From an uncultured beta proteobacterium (GTDB taxonomy: Bacteria; Pseudomonadota; Gammaproteobacteria; Burkholderiales; Burkholderiaceae_C): a stretch of 6,289 bases of DNA. The position numbers and the translations under genes were made by a program. Below are positions 1-5,988 of this stretch, piece after piece (position 1 is the first letter of the stretch; the number at the start of each line of letters is the position of its first letter). The stretch spans positions 1 to 6,289 of the forward strand of contig CAIYNH010000378.1 in NCBI GenBank assembly GCA_903927495.1, in the 5' to 3' direction. A model generated the notes under the pieces. It was not told the DNA's origin, did no database searches, and saw only the letters and a program-made list of their open reading frames with translations.

Positions 1-1682
1 CGCATGGCAAATTCGGGCAATATCCAGTGTTGCAACGCCGCCGCTGGATTTATCCAGCGGGCAGTGTCTGAACCTTGCGCAGCTGCTGCTCCGCCCTGCG
101 CGATTTGCAACCAGGCCCACGACATCAGCGTCAAAGTCACGGCACGAAGGTAGTCGTCGGCCACCCAGTAGGGCAGCTCTCGCTCGCTTGCGCTGGCAGC
201 CACAAGTTTGCAGGTCAGGCTACCCAATTCGGTGATTTGGGCAGTCAATGCGCGCTCGGCGGCTGAATCAAAGGTCAGGTTATGGCCAAGTTGCTGCAGC
301 AGTGCTGCTATTCCCAGACCACTGTCTGCCAGCACCTTGCGCACCAGCAAGTCAATCGCCTGAATCTCGTTGGTACCCTCGTAGATCATGCTGACCCTTG
401 AGTCGCGCACAATTTGCTCGATACCCCATTCGCGCACATACCCGTGTCCGCCAAACACTTGCAGGCATTCACTGCTGCCAATAAATGCCTGAGTTGTCCA
501 GGCGGCTTTTAGCACCGGCGTGACCAGACTGCACCAGCGCTCGGCTTGGGCACGTCGATCCCCATCGTCGTGGTGTTTGATGATGTCAAGCTCTACCGCA
601 GTGGTGTAGGCCAGCACCCGGCCACCGTCGATCCAGGCGCGCTGGGTGTCCAAAATGCGGCGCATGGCGGGGTGCTCGCAGATCAAGTCAGCCTCGGCAC
701 TCGATTTGCCGCGAAGGGGTGCACGCATTTGACGACGCTCTTTTGAATAAGCATCGGCCTTTTGCCAGGCCGCATCCAGCAGGCCAATGCCTTGCAGGGC
801 CACATGCAGTCGGGCCGCGTTCATCATGACAAACATGGCGTTAAGCCCACGCCCCGGTTGGCCCACCATTGAACAGGTGGCTTCATCAAAGCGCATGACG
901 CAGGTGGCGCTTCCATGCAAACCCATTTTTTCCTCGATACGATCGCAATGGATCGGGCTGCGCGTGCCATCAGTCAAAAATTTGGGGCAAATGAAGAGCG
1001 ACAAGCCTTTCGGCCCGGGTGGCGCATCTGGCAAACGGGCCAGCACCAGGTGCACGATGTTGTCGCTCAGGTCGTGCTCGCCACCCGATATGAATATCTT
1101 GGTGCCACATAATTGATAGCTGCCATCTGCCTGTGGAATTGCCTTGGTGCGCACCAGTCCGAGGTCGCTGCCGGCATGGGGTTCTGTCAGGCACATGGTC
1201 GCCAGCCATTCGCCGGTAGCGATTTTTTGTAGATACTTGGCTTTCTGGTCTTCACTGCCGTAGTGTTTCAGGCACTCGTAGGCCCCATGCAGCAGGCCCG
1301 GTGCCATGGTCCAGCCGTGGTTGGCGGCGCTGAGCATTTCATACAAAACGGCTTCCAGCACCGCCGGCAAACCCTGGCCACCATCTGCTGATTCACAGGC
1401 CAACGCGGGCCAGCCGGCTTGCCAGAAGGATTGGTAGGCATTCCTAAAGCCGGGTGGTGTCGTGACCTTGCCGCCCTCAAACTGGCAACCCACTTCGTCA
1501 CCCGTGCGGCTCAAGGGGGCGATCACTTCAGTGACGAATTTGCCGGCTTCCTCCAGCACCTGGTTCATCAAATCGGGGTCGACCTCATGGAAGGCAGGTA
1601 GGGCTTGCAGTTGTTCGGGGGCCTTGAGAACCGTGGTCAGGATGAAGTTGATGTCGTTGGTGGGGGCTTGGTAGGTGTTCAT
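1..1682 (-). CDS. Acyl-CoA dehydrogenase of the long (~600 aa) class, 3' end cut by window edge
   Basis: This is an FAD-dependent flavoenzyme that makes the alpha,beta double bond in an acyl-CoA thioester. I read the frame codon by codon from ATG at 1682-1680 to the window edge: 560 codons with no stop or frameshift. The N-terminus (TYQAPTNDINFIL, residues 3-15) fits the short N-terminal extension domain of this class (PF12418 type). CLTEPHAGSDLG (164-175) and KIFISGGEHD (195-204) are the middle-domain flavin and substrate motifs. QVFGGHGY (408-415) and MIYEGTNEIQ (432-441) follow; E435 is the expected catalytic base. About 120 residues after that motif match the extra C-terminal domain, and the family usually ends near 595 residues, so roughly 35 are missing. 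The class includes DmdC (3-methylmercaptopropionyl-CoA dehydrogenase) and many enzymes of unknown substrate, so the substrate is open. The start fits the family N-terminus, but no clear Shine-Dalgarno precedes it. The gene is co-directional with the liv operon, 631 bases downstream of it. Confidence 0.93.
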   Translation of the reverse strand, partial: MNTYQAPTNDINFILTTVLKAPEQLQALPAFHEVDPDLMNQVLEEAGKFVTEVIAPLSRTGDEVGCQFEGGKVTTPPGFRNAYQSFWQAGWPALACESADGGQGLPAVLEAVLYEMLSAANHGWTMAPGLLHGAYECLKHYGSEDQKAKYLQKIATGEWLATMCLTEPHAGSDLGLVRTKAIPQADGSYQLCGTKIFISGGEHDLSDNIVHLVLARLPDAPPGPKGLSLFICPKFLTDGTRSPIHCDRIEEKMGLHGSATCVMRFDEATCSMVGQPGRGLNAMFVMMNAARLHVALQGIGLLDAAWQKADAYSKERRQMRAPLRGKSSAEADLICEHPAMRRILDTQRAWIDGGRVLAYTTAVELDIIKHHDDGDRRAQAERWCSLVTPVLKAAWTTQAFIGSSECLQVFGGHGYVREWGIEQIVRDSRVSMIYEGTNEIQAIDLLVRKVLADSGLGIAALLQQLGHNLTFDSAAERALTAQITELGSLTCKLVAASASERELPYWVADDYLRAVTLTLMSWAWLQIAQGGAAAAQGSDTARWINPAAALQHWILPEFAM

Positions 1683-1684
1683 GT

Positions 1685-1724
1685 TTGCTATATTAATAGT
1701 AGCTTTTTATGCTTATTCAGTAAG
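1685..1724. repeat. Short hairpin repeat, copy R1 (abuts the dehydrogenase start codon)
   Basis: This shares TTGCTATA at its left end and the 16-base block ATGCTTATTCAGTAAG (1709-1724) at its right end with copy R2, at a constant offset of 240 bases and without gaps. The left half can fold through CTAT/ATAG arms (1688-1699). The right half is the TGCTTA-TTCAG-TAAG element. The copy ends only two bases before the ATG of the acyl-CoA dehydrogenase, so it forms most of that gene's leader. Similar repeats are common between genes in Comamonadaceae from what I recall of the family, but I did not compare genomes. Confidence 0.65.
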
Positions 1725-1738
1725 TGAGACAGCCATAA

Positions 1739-1767
1739 ATCATGGTTAACTATTTGACTGATTTCAA
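1739..1767 (-). promoter_or_regulatory. Candidate sigma70-type promoter for the acyl-CoA dehydrogenase gene
   Basis: Reading the minus strand, TTGAAA (1767-1762, 5 of 6 to the -35 consensus) is followed after exactly 17 bases by CATGAT (1744-1739, 4 of 6 to the -10 consensus). This would start a transcript near 1731, about 50 bases before the ATG at 1682. It is only a consensus match in AT-rich DNA. It also overlaps one of the two TTGACTGATTT repeats, which would make those repeats plausible operators. Confidence 0.3.
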
Positions 1768-1791
1768 GTTGTTGGATCGGTTGACTGATTT
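1754..1791. repeat. Direct repeat TTGACTGATTT (two perfect 11-base copies)
   Basis: TTGACTGATTT occurs at 1754-1764 and again at 1781-1791, start to start 27 bases, in the upstream region of the acyl-CoA dehydrogenase gene. One copy overlaps the candidate promoter. The two copies could be a repeated protein-binding site, or chance in AT-rich spacer DNA. No regulator gene is in the window. Confidence 0.4.
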
Positions 1792-1794
1792 GAG

Positions 1795-1905
1795 TTCCCC
1801 CCCCCCTCGCCCCGCCGGACGAGGGGGAGCCAACAGCCCTATGTGGCCGGTCAGCTTGGCGAAGCGTCTGATCAACATCCGGGGCTTTGTCATTAGGGAA
1901 TTGAG
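1795..1905 (+). repeat. GC-rich hairpin repeat, copy A
   Basis: A run of ten C (1797-1806) leads into a strong stem-loop: CCCCCTCG at 1802-1809 pairs perfectly with CGAGGGGG at 1820-1827, with two more inner C-G pairs possible. The following 60 bases (1821-1880) match the reverse complement of 2106-2165 without gaps, at about 44 of 60 positions by eye and more tightly over the first 31. Similarity fades toward about 1905. The strand is arbitrary and is set so that copy B reads minus. The 73-codon open frame at 1742-1963 merely translates through it. Confidence 0.65.
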
Positions 1906-1924
1906 TGACGTGTGGAAAGGGGAG

Positions 1925-1979
1925 TTGCTATATGTTTATGAGCTGTTAATGCTTATTCAGTAAGCTCTAGAGGTCTAAA
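1925..1979. repeat. Short hairpin repeat, copy R2 (most complete)
   Basis: This starts with TTGCTATAT and contains AATGCTTATTCAGTAAGC (1948-1965) followed by TCTAGAGGTCTAAA. GCTTA (1951-1955) and TAAGC (1961-1965) form a short stem around TTCAG. The AGAGG tail is shared with R3 (ATAGAGG), and the left half is shared with R1, so R2 links the two partial copies. Confidence 0.65.
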
Positions 1980-2094
1980 GTTCCGATAAGTATTTTGGCG
2001 ATGAAGTTGTCTGAACGCTTGGCGGGTAGTTCGTGGCTGGTTTCATCGGTTTACTGAAGTGTTGTTAAGCAATCTCAAAACAATCTCTCAATTT

Positions 2095-2205
2095 AACGAA
2101 GACGAGGTTGTCGATCACACTTTTCGCAGCACCCACCGACCACATGTGGCTGTTAGCTCCCCCTTGCCCGGTGGGGCGAGTGGGTTGGGGGGAGTGGGGG
2201 AAACT
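2095..2205 (-). repeat. GC-rich hairpin repeat, copy B (inverted relative to copy A)
   Basis: Read on the minus strand, this aligns with copy A: GGGGGAGC-AACAGCC-ATGTGG-CGGT, then GCGAA, then TGATC-ACA at matching spacing. It folds as CTTGCCC (2163-2169) against GGGCGAG (2174-2180), with one G-T wobble and a four-base loop. Its centre is a perfect palindrome CCACATGTGG (2140-2149). The loss of identity alongside retention of a stem is compatible with an old repeat whose fold was kept. Confidence 0.62.
2173..2200 (+). other. Canonical G-quadruplex motif on the plus strand
   Basis: Four G-runs in a row have short loops: GGGG (2173-2176), five bases, GGG (2182-2184), two bases, GGGGGG (2187-2192), three bases, GGGGG (2196-2200). 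This meets the usual G3+N1-7 rule. The G-rich strand is the template strand for leftward transcription out of livF, so RNA from that direction would be C-rich and the fold would be in DNA. The motif overlaps the hairpin arm of copy B, so the two structures would compete. Confidence 0.55.
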
Positions 2206-2256
2206 TCGATCAAGCACCCAATTCATAGATATCGAGACATAATTTTCAAAACAGTC

Positions 2257-2300
2257 ACTATTTAATAGCGCTTAATGCTTACCTGGTAAGCCATAGAGGA
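2257..2300. repeat. Short hairpin repeat, copy R3, just past the end of livF
   Basis: CTATTTAATAG (2258-2268) is a near-perfect palindrome. GCTTACC (2277-2283) pairs with GGTAAGC (2285-2291) around a single base. It keeps the AATGCTTA....GTAAG frame and the TAGAGG tail of R2, while the core changes from TTCAG to CCTGG. In the direction of livF transcription the stem is not followed by a T-run, so it is not a textbook intrinsic terminator. It could still protect the 3' end of the liv transcript. Confidence 0.6.
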
Positions 2301-2313
2301 AAAATTACCAAAA

Positions 2314-3048
2314 TCACTTCTTAGCCCGAGCGGCTCCCAGATAGGTATCAATCACCCTTGAGTCCGTCGCCAACTCTTTGGCCGGGCCGCTCAAAGCCAC
2401 CTCGCCCATCTCCAGCACGTAGCCAAAGTCAGCGGTCTCTAGCGCGGCTCGAGCATTTTGTTCAACCAGCAGCGTGGTCACGCCGGTCTGCCGCAAGGTA
2501 TCGATGGTGCGAAAAATCTCTTTCACGACCAGTGGTGCCAGTCCTAAACTGGGTTCATCGAGCATCAGCAGGGTCGGGCGCGACATCAGTGCGCGACCCA
2601 CGGCCAGCATCTGCCGCTCACCGCCGGACAAAGTGCCCGCCAACTGCTTGCAACGCTCACTCAGGCGCGGAAACAACTGATACACCACGTCGAGTTGATC
2701 GCGCCATTTTGGGTTGTGTAAGCGCACCTGGCGAAACGCCCCCAGCACCAGGTTGTCTTCGACCGACATGGTGCCAAACAGTTCGCGCTTCTCGGGCACC
2801 AAGGCAATGCCCAGCATGACGCGCTCTTCAAGCGACAGCACGCTGATGGGTTGGCCTTCAAATTCGATCTGACCCTGCGCCGGCAGTACGCCCATCAAGG
2901 CGTTCAAAAAAGTTGATTTGCCGGCGCCGTTGGGTCCGATCACCGTGATCACGCTGCCCTTGGGTGCTTGCAGGTCGATGCCGTGCAGCACTTCGGCGCG
3001 TCCATAGCCGGCGCGCAGGCCTTTGACGGTTAAAACAGGTGGGTTCAT
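2314..3048 (-). CDS. livF: Branched-chain amino acid-type ABC importer ATPase LivF
   Basis: This is a cytoplasmic nucleotide-binding subunit that pairs with the LivG domain of the neighbouring fusion and drives import by ATP hydrolysis. The 244 residues contain Walker [10 protein letters not shown] (38-46), the family Q-loop region LVPEKRELF (83-91), signature LSGGERQ (140-146) and Walker B LLMLDEP (160-166), with catalytic E165. The switch-loop position holds Q197 in LLVEQNA; glutamine there is normal for LivF. Length and motif order are those of a complete LivF. The ATG at 3048 lies 10 bases after the livMG stop, with only a weak purine stretch (GAAAG) as ribosome site, so translation may be coupled. 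It is the last gene of the operon. Transported substrates in this family include leucine, isoleucine and valine, but also aromatic acids, urea and short amides, so the substrate cannot be assigned. Confidence 0.95.
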   Translation of the reverse strand: MNPPVLTVKGLRAGYGRAEVLHGIDLQAPKGSVITVIGPNGAGKSTFLNALMGVLPAQGQIEFEGQPISVLSLEERVMLGIALVPEKRELFGTMSVEDNLVLGAFRQVRLHNPKWRDQLDVVYQLFPRLSERCKQLAGTLSGGERQMLAVGRALMSRPTLLMLDEPSLGLAPLVVKEIFRTIDTLRQTGVTTLLVEQNARAALETADFGYVLEMGEVALSGPAKELATDSRVIDTYLGAARAKK

Positions 3049-3058
3049 GCGGTGACTT

Positions 3059-4855
3059 TCAATGTTCCATGCCTAAATACGCTGCACGTACTTGCGGGCT
3101 TCGCTGCACTTCTTCGGGGGTGCCTTCCATCAGCTTGGTGCCAAACTCCATCACCACGATGTGATCGGTGACATCCATCACCAGGTCCATGTCGTGCTCC
3201 ACCAGCAAAATGCTCATGCCCTCGCTGCGAAGTTGGCGCAATACATCTGCCAACGCCTGTTTTTCTTTGTGGCGCAAGCCTGCTGCAGGCTCATCCAGCA
3301 GCAGCAGCGCCGGGTCACTGCACAAGGCCCGGGCAATTTCCAGCAAGCGCTGGGGGCCCATGGCGAGGTTGCCAGCTTGTTCGTGCATGGCGTGACCCAT
3401 GCCAATGCGCTTGAGTTGACGTGCGGCTTCGAGCAGCAGGCTTTGTTCTTCAGCGCGGTCCAGTCGCAGCATGCTTGAGAGCGCACCTTTGTGGCCCCGC
3501 AGTTGTGCGCCCAGAGCCACGTTTTCCAGCACGCTGAGTTCTGGAATCATCTTGACATGCTGAAAGGTGCGACTCATGCCGCGTCGGGCAATCTCACGAG
3601 AGGGCAGGCCGCTGATGGTTTGGCCGCGAAACTTGACCTCGCCCGAAGTCAACCCCAGCACGCCAGTGATAAGGTTGAAGGTGGTTGACTTGCCGGCCCC
3701 GTTCGGGCCAATCAATCCGACGATTTGACCGGCCTGGATCGAGAACCCGATGTCTTTGACCGCCATCAGCCCGCCAAATTGTTTGCGAATGTCTTTGACT
3801 TCGAGCACCAGGTCGCCCAAGGCAGGTTTGATGCGTTCAGCCAGCGGGGCTGCGCTGTGCCAGTCTTCGGTCCGATCTGGCTTCGGTAAAAAACGTCCCA
3901 CCAGCGACCAAACACCGTCGGGCAGGTACTTGAGCACCAGCACCAGTACGATGCCGAAGACAATCACCTCGTAGCTGCCGCTGGTGCCCAGCAGTTTGGG
4001 CAGCAGGACCTGCAACTCGTCTTCCAGAAGTTTGGTCATCACTGCGCCACTGATAGCGCCCCACACATAGCCAGCACCGCCTAGCACCGCCATAAACAGG
4101 TATTCAATGCCCATTTTGAGGCCAAAAGGCGAGGGGTTGACGGTGCGCTGAAAGTGCGCAAACAACCAGCCAGAGATACTGGCAAATAGTGCTGCAATCA
4201 AGAAAATGCCGACCTTGTGGCGCAGCGTGTCCACCCCCATGGCTTCAGCCATCAGGGTGCTGGCGCGCATGGCGCGGATGGCGCGTCCGGTGCGTGAGTC
4301 CATCAGGTTTAGCAAGGCAAAGGCACCAAACAGCACTATGCCCCAGGCCAGCACAAAGAAACTGCGGCCTTTGCTGATGTCCCAGCCAAACAGGGTCAGT
4401 GCAGGTACATCCAATATGCCGTCATACTTGCCCAGAGCATCCAGGTTGCCCATCAGGTAATACAGGGACAGGCCCCAGGCGATGGTGGCCAGTGGCAGAT
4501 AGTGGCCCGACATGCGCAACGTGATCCAGCCCACCATCAGGGCACTGATGCCTGTGATGAGCAGCCCGGCAAATACCGTGAGCCAGGGCGACCAGCCCAT
4601 GTTGACGCACAGGTAAGCGCTGGTGTAAGCCCCGATGCCGACAAACGCAGCCTGCCCAAACGAGGTCAGCCCGCCAATGCCGGTGAGCAGCACCAGGCCC
4701 AAAATGACCAGGCTGTAAAGGGCGATGTAGTTGAGCTGGGTGATCCAGAATTCGGGTACGGGCGACACCGCATACGCCAGCATGCAGGCCACGACCACCA
4801 CGCGTTGGATTTTGGCGGAATGCGCCCAGTGTTGAAGTTGGGTGGTGAAGTTCAT
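3059..4855 (-). CDS. livMG: Fused LivM permease - LivG ATPase of a branched-chain amino acid-type ABC importer
   Basis: A 598-residue single chain combines an inner-membrane permease with its ATPase. Residues 1 to about 315 are LivM, with some eight or nine hydrophobic segments and the family motif [16 protein letters not shown] (62-77). A charged linker of about 30 residues (317-348) follows. LivG then runs from 349 to 598, with Walker [10 protein letters not shown] (383-391, K389), Walker B LLLLDEP (D521, E522) and H-loop LLVEHD (H554). The signature region is [15 protein letters not shown] instead of the usual LivG LAYGQQRRLEIARAL; the LivG signature is always loose, so I take it as active. 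Nothing suggests a lost stop codon: the linker is in frame and both halves are full length. I chose ATG 4855, not GTG 4879, because GGAGG lies nine bases before it and the ATG begins one base after the livH stop. Confidence 0.95.
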   Translation of the reverse strand: MNFTTQLQHWAHSAKIQRVVVVACMLAYAVSPVPEFWITQLNYIALYSLVILGLVLLTGIGGLTSFGQAAFVGIGAYTSAYLCVNMGWSPWLTVFAGLLITGISALMVGWITLRMSGHYLPLATIAWGLSLYYLMGNLDALGKYDGILDVPALTLFGWDISKGRSFFVLAWGIVLFGAFALLNLMDSRTGRAIRAMRASTLMAEAMGVDTLRHKVGIFLIAALFASISGWLFAHFQRTVNPSPFGLKMGIEYLFMAVLGGAGYVWGAISGAVMTKLLEDELQVLLPKLLGTSGSYEVIVFGIVLVLVLKYLPDGVWSLVGRFLPKPDRTEDWHSAAPLAERIKPALGDLVLEVKDIRKQFGGLMAVKDIGFSIQAGQIVGLIGPNGAGKSTTFNLITGVLGLTSGEVKFRGQTISGLPSREIARRGMSRTFQHVKMIPELSVLENVALGAQLRGHKGALSSMLRLDRAEEQSLLLEAARQLKRIGMGHAMHEQAGNLAMGPQRLLEIARALCSDPALLLLDEPAAGLRHKEKQALADVLRQLRSEGMSILLVEHDMDLVMDVTDHIVVMEFGTKLMEGTPEEVQRSPQVRAAYLGMEH

Positions 4856-4856
4856 T

Positions 4857-5894
4857 TCAGTGGTCCTCCGATTGGCCACCGGCGACCGAGCGCCAGAGCA
4901 AAATGGGCAGCACCAGGGTGAACACGATCACCTCCTTGAAGGCGCTTGCCCAAAACGAGCCAAAAGATTCCACCAGCCCGACAAACAATGCCCCCAGTGC
5001 CGCCAGCGGGTAGCTGTGCAGGCCCCCCATCACTGCCGCCACAAAGCCTTTGAGCCCGATCAGAAACCCCGAGTCGTAAAACACGGTGGTGGTCGGGCCA
5101 ATCAGCAGTCCTGACAAAGCACCTATCAGTGCTGCCATGGCAAAAGTGGCCTGACCAGCACCGTGGGTCGAGATGCCCATCAAACGGGCACCCAGCCGGT
5201 TTACAGCTGTCGCTTGCAGAGCTTTGCCATACAACGTGCGGCTAAAAAACTGCCACAACAACACTATCAAGGCCAGCGATACAAAGCAGATGATGACGGC
5301 TTGACCGGTCAGGTTGAGTCCGCCCATACTCAGGCGCACATCCCAAAAGGATGGATTGCGAAAGCCCTCTGCACCGAAGAACAGTAGACCCAGTCCGGTC
5401 ATGGCGAAATGCACGCCTACTGACACGATCAATAGCACCAAGGAACTGGCATCGGCGAGCGACTGGTAGGCCAGCCGGTAGATGAGTGGGCCAAACGAGG
5501 TCACGATGGCAACCGTCAGCAGCGCTTGAATCAGCAGCGGCAGCTGGTGCGGTGCGGCCCAGATCGACAAACCTGCCACCACCAAAGGTGCGGCCAGTGT
5601 GGTCAGACCTGCCTTGGCGGCATGTTTGGCGTTGCCGCTGTGTTGCCAGCTGACCCTTGCATCCAGCACAGCGGCCAATACTGCCATGATCAGCAGGAGC
5701 CAGACCGTACCCGGAACTTTGCCGGTTTGGAATATGGCCAGGGTCAGTGCGCCATAAGCGACAAACTCACCCTGGGGAATGAAAATCACTCGGGTCACTG
5801 AAAACACGAGCACCGTAGCCAATCCAAGCAAGGCATAGACAGCGCCGTTGGTGATGCCGTCCAGCAGGAGGATGCTGGCGATTGAAAAATCCAT
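4857..5894 (-). CDS. livH: Branched-chain amino acid-type ABC importer permease LivH
   Basis: This inner-membrane subunit pairs with the LivM half of the fusion to form the translocation path. It has 345 residues from ATG 5894 and about nine or ten hydrophobic segments. The N-terminus reads DGITNGAVYALLGLA, the typical LivH opening, followed by IFIPQGEFVAYGALTLA, where the usual NFAHGE becomes FIPQGE (G42, E43). The region around GKALQATAVNRLGARLMGIS is the cytoplasmic loop expected to contact the ATPases. At 345 residues it is longer than the usual 290-310: an extra stretch near residues 80-135, including a polar patch (SWQHSGNAKHAAK), accounts for the difference. A TTG at 5951 would add 19 residues, but the added peptide is not membrane-like and the family N-terminus starts at MDFSIAS. 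AGG six bases before ATG 5894 is an acceptable ribosome site. Confidence 0.94.
   Translation of the reverse strand: MDFSIASILLLDGITNGAVYALLGLATVLVFSVTRVIFIPQGEFVAYGALTLAIFQTGKVPGTVWLLLIMAVLAAVLDARVSWQHSGNAKHAAKAGLTTLAAPLVVAGLSIWAAPHQLPLLIQALLTVAIVTSFGPLIYRLAYQSLADASSLVLLIVSVGVHFAMTGLGLLFFGAEGFRNPSFWDVRLSMGGLNLTGQAVIICFVSLALIVLLWQFFSRTLYGKALQATAVNRLGARLMGISTHGAGQATFAMAALIGALSGLLIGPTTTVFYDSGFLIGLKGFVAAVMGGLHSYPLAALGALFVGLVESFGSFWASAFKEVIVFTLVLPILLWRSVAGGQSEDH
4865..4869 (-). promoter_or_regulatory. Ribosome binding site of livMG, inside the 3' end of livH
   Basis: GGAGG on the minus strand, nine bases before ATG 4855, lies within the last codons of livH. It decides the livMG start against the upstream GTG at 4879, which would put the site inside the coding region. 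With stop and start one base apart (TGA-A-ATG), livH and livMG are probably translationally coupled. Confidence 0.8.
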
Positions 5895-5927
5895 GAGGTA
5901 CCTGCTGAAATTAAAGGGGAGGTACGA

Positions 5928-5947
5928 GGGTGCCCCGCAGGCCACCC
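5928..5947 (-). promoter_or_regulatory. Second hairpin in the gap between binding protein and livH
   Basis: GGGTGGCC and GGGCACCC (read on the minus strand) form an eight-pair stem with one mismatch around a TGCG loop. No T-run follows. It lies between the first hairpin and the livH ribosome site, and could slow decay of the upstream transcript or lower readthrough. The sequence GTACCTC also occurs twice just below it (5895-5901 and 5919-5925), the second copy touching the livH start. Confidence 0.4.
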
Positions 5948-5962
5948 GCAACCAAACGTATC

Positions 5963-5986
5963 ACCGAAAGGAAGAAATGCTTCGGT
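5963..5986 (-). promoter_or_regulatory. Stem-loop directly after the substrate-binding protein stop codon
   Basis: ACCGAA and TTCGGT form a perfect six-pair stem with a 12-base loop, starting two bases after the stop codon at 5989. Binding-protein genes of ABC importers often carry a 3' hairpin that stabilises their message and lets the periplasmic protein be made in excess over the membrane subunits. The position fits that role. No U-tract follows, so full termination is unlikely. Confidence 0.5.
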
Positions 5987-5988
5987 AG

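Larger units (their letters stand above)
1683..2313. other. 631-base gene-free interval filled with degenerate repeats
   Basis: No convincing gene lies here on either strand. The two short open frames on the plus strand (1742-1963 and 2059-2265) read straight through the hairpin repeats, giving low-complexity peptides rich in proline, serine and glycine, and have no family resemblance. The order is R1, copy A, R2, unremarkable spacer (about 1980-2094), copy B inverted, R3. I see no transposase remnant, tRNA or obvious small RNA. The interval separates the 3' end of the liv operon from the 5' end of the dehydrogenase gene, so it should hold the terminator of one and the promoter of the other. 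Confidence 0.7.

Noticed and set aside
1..1682. Possible broken acyl-CoA dehydrogenase, because only short open frames appear here in a start-to-stop search
   Set aside because: Direct translation from ATG 1682 to base 3 gives 560 codons without a stop or shift. The long frame is hidden only because its stop codon lies outside the window.
1742..1963. 73-codon open frame on the plus strand
   Set aside because: It runs through copy A and into R2, the peptide is low-complexity where it crosses the hairpin, and there is no ribosome site or family resemblance.
1999..2048. Inverted repeat CGATGAA/TTCATCG
   Set aside because: It has only seven pairs with a 36-base loop, within chance for this interval.
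2059..2265. 68-codon open frame on the plus strand
   Set aside because: It translates copy B and its G-runs (repeated Gly, Ser, Pro) and has no sign of coding.
2277..2291. Intrinsic terminator of the liv operon
   Set aside because: The stem GCTTACC/GGTAAGC is good, but no T-run follows it in the direction of livF transcription, and it belongs to a repeat family.
1683..2313. CRISPR array
   Set aside because: Repeats are few, unequal in length, partly inverted and irregularly spaced, without unique spacers of constant size.
2358..2819. 153-codon open frame opposite livF
   Set aside because: It is a shadow of a high-GC gene on the other strand. The peptide is Arg/Ser/Pro-rich and livF itself is clear.
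4502..4921. 139-codon open frame opposite livMG and livH
   Set aside because: It is antisense to two well-supported genes and its His/Arg/Gln-rich composition is typical of a shadow frame.
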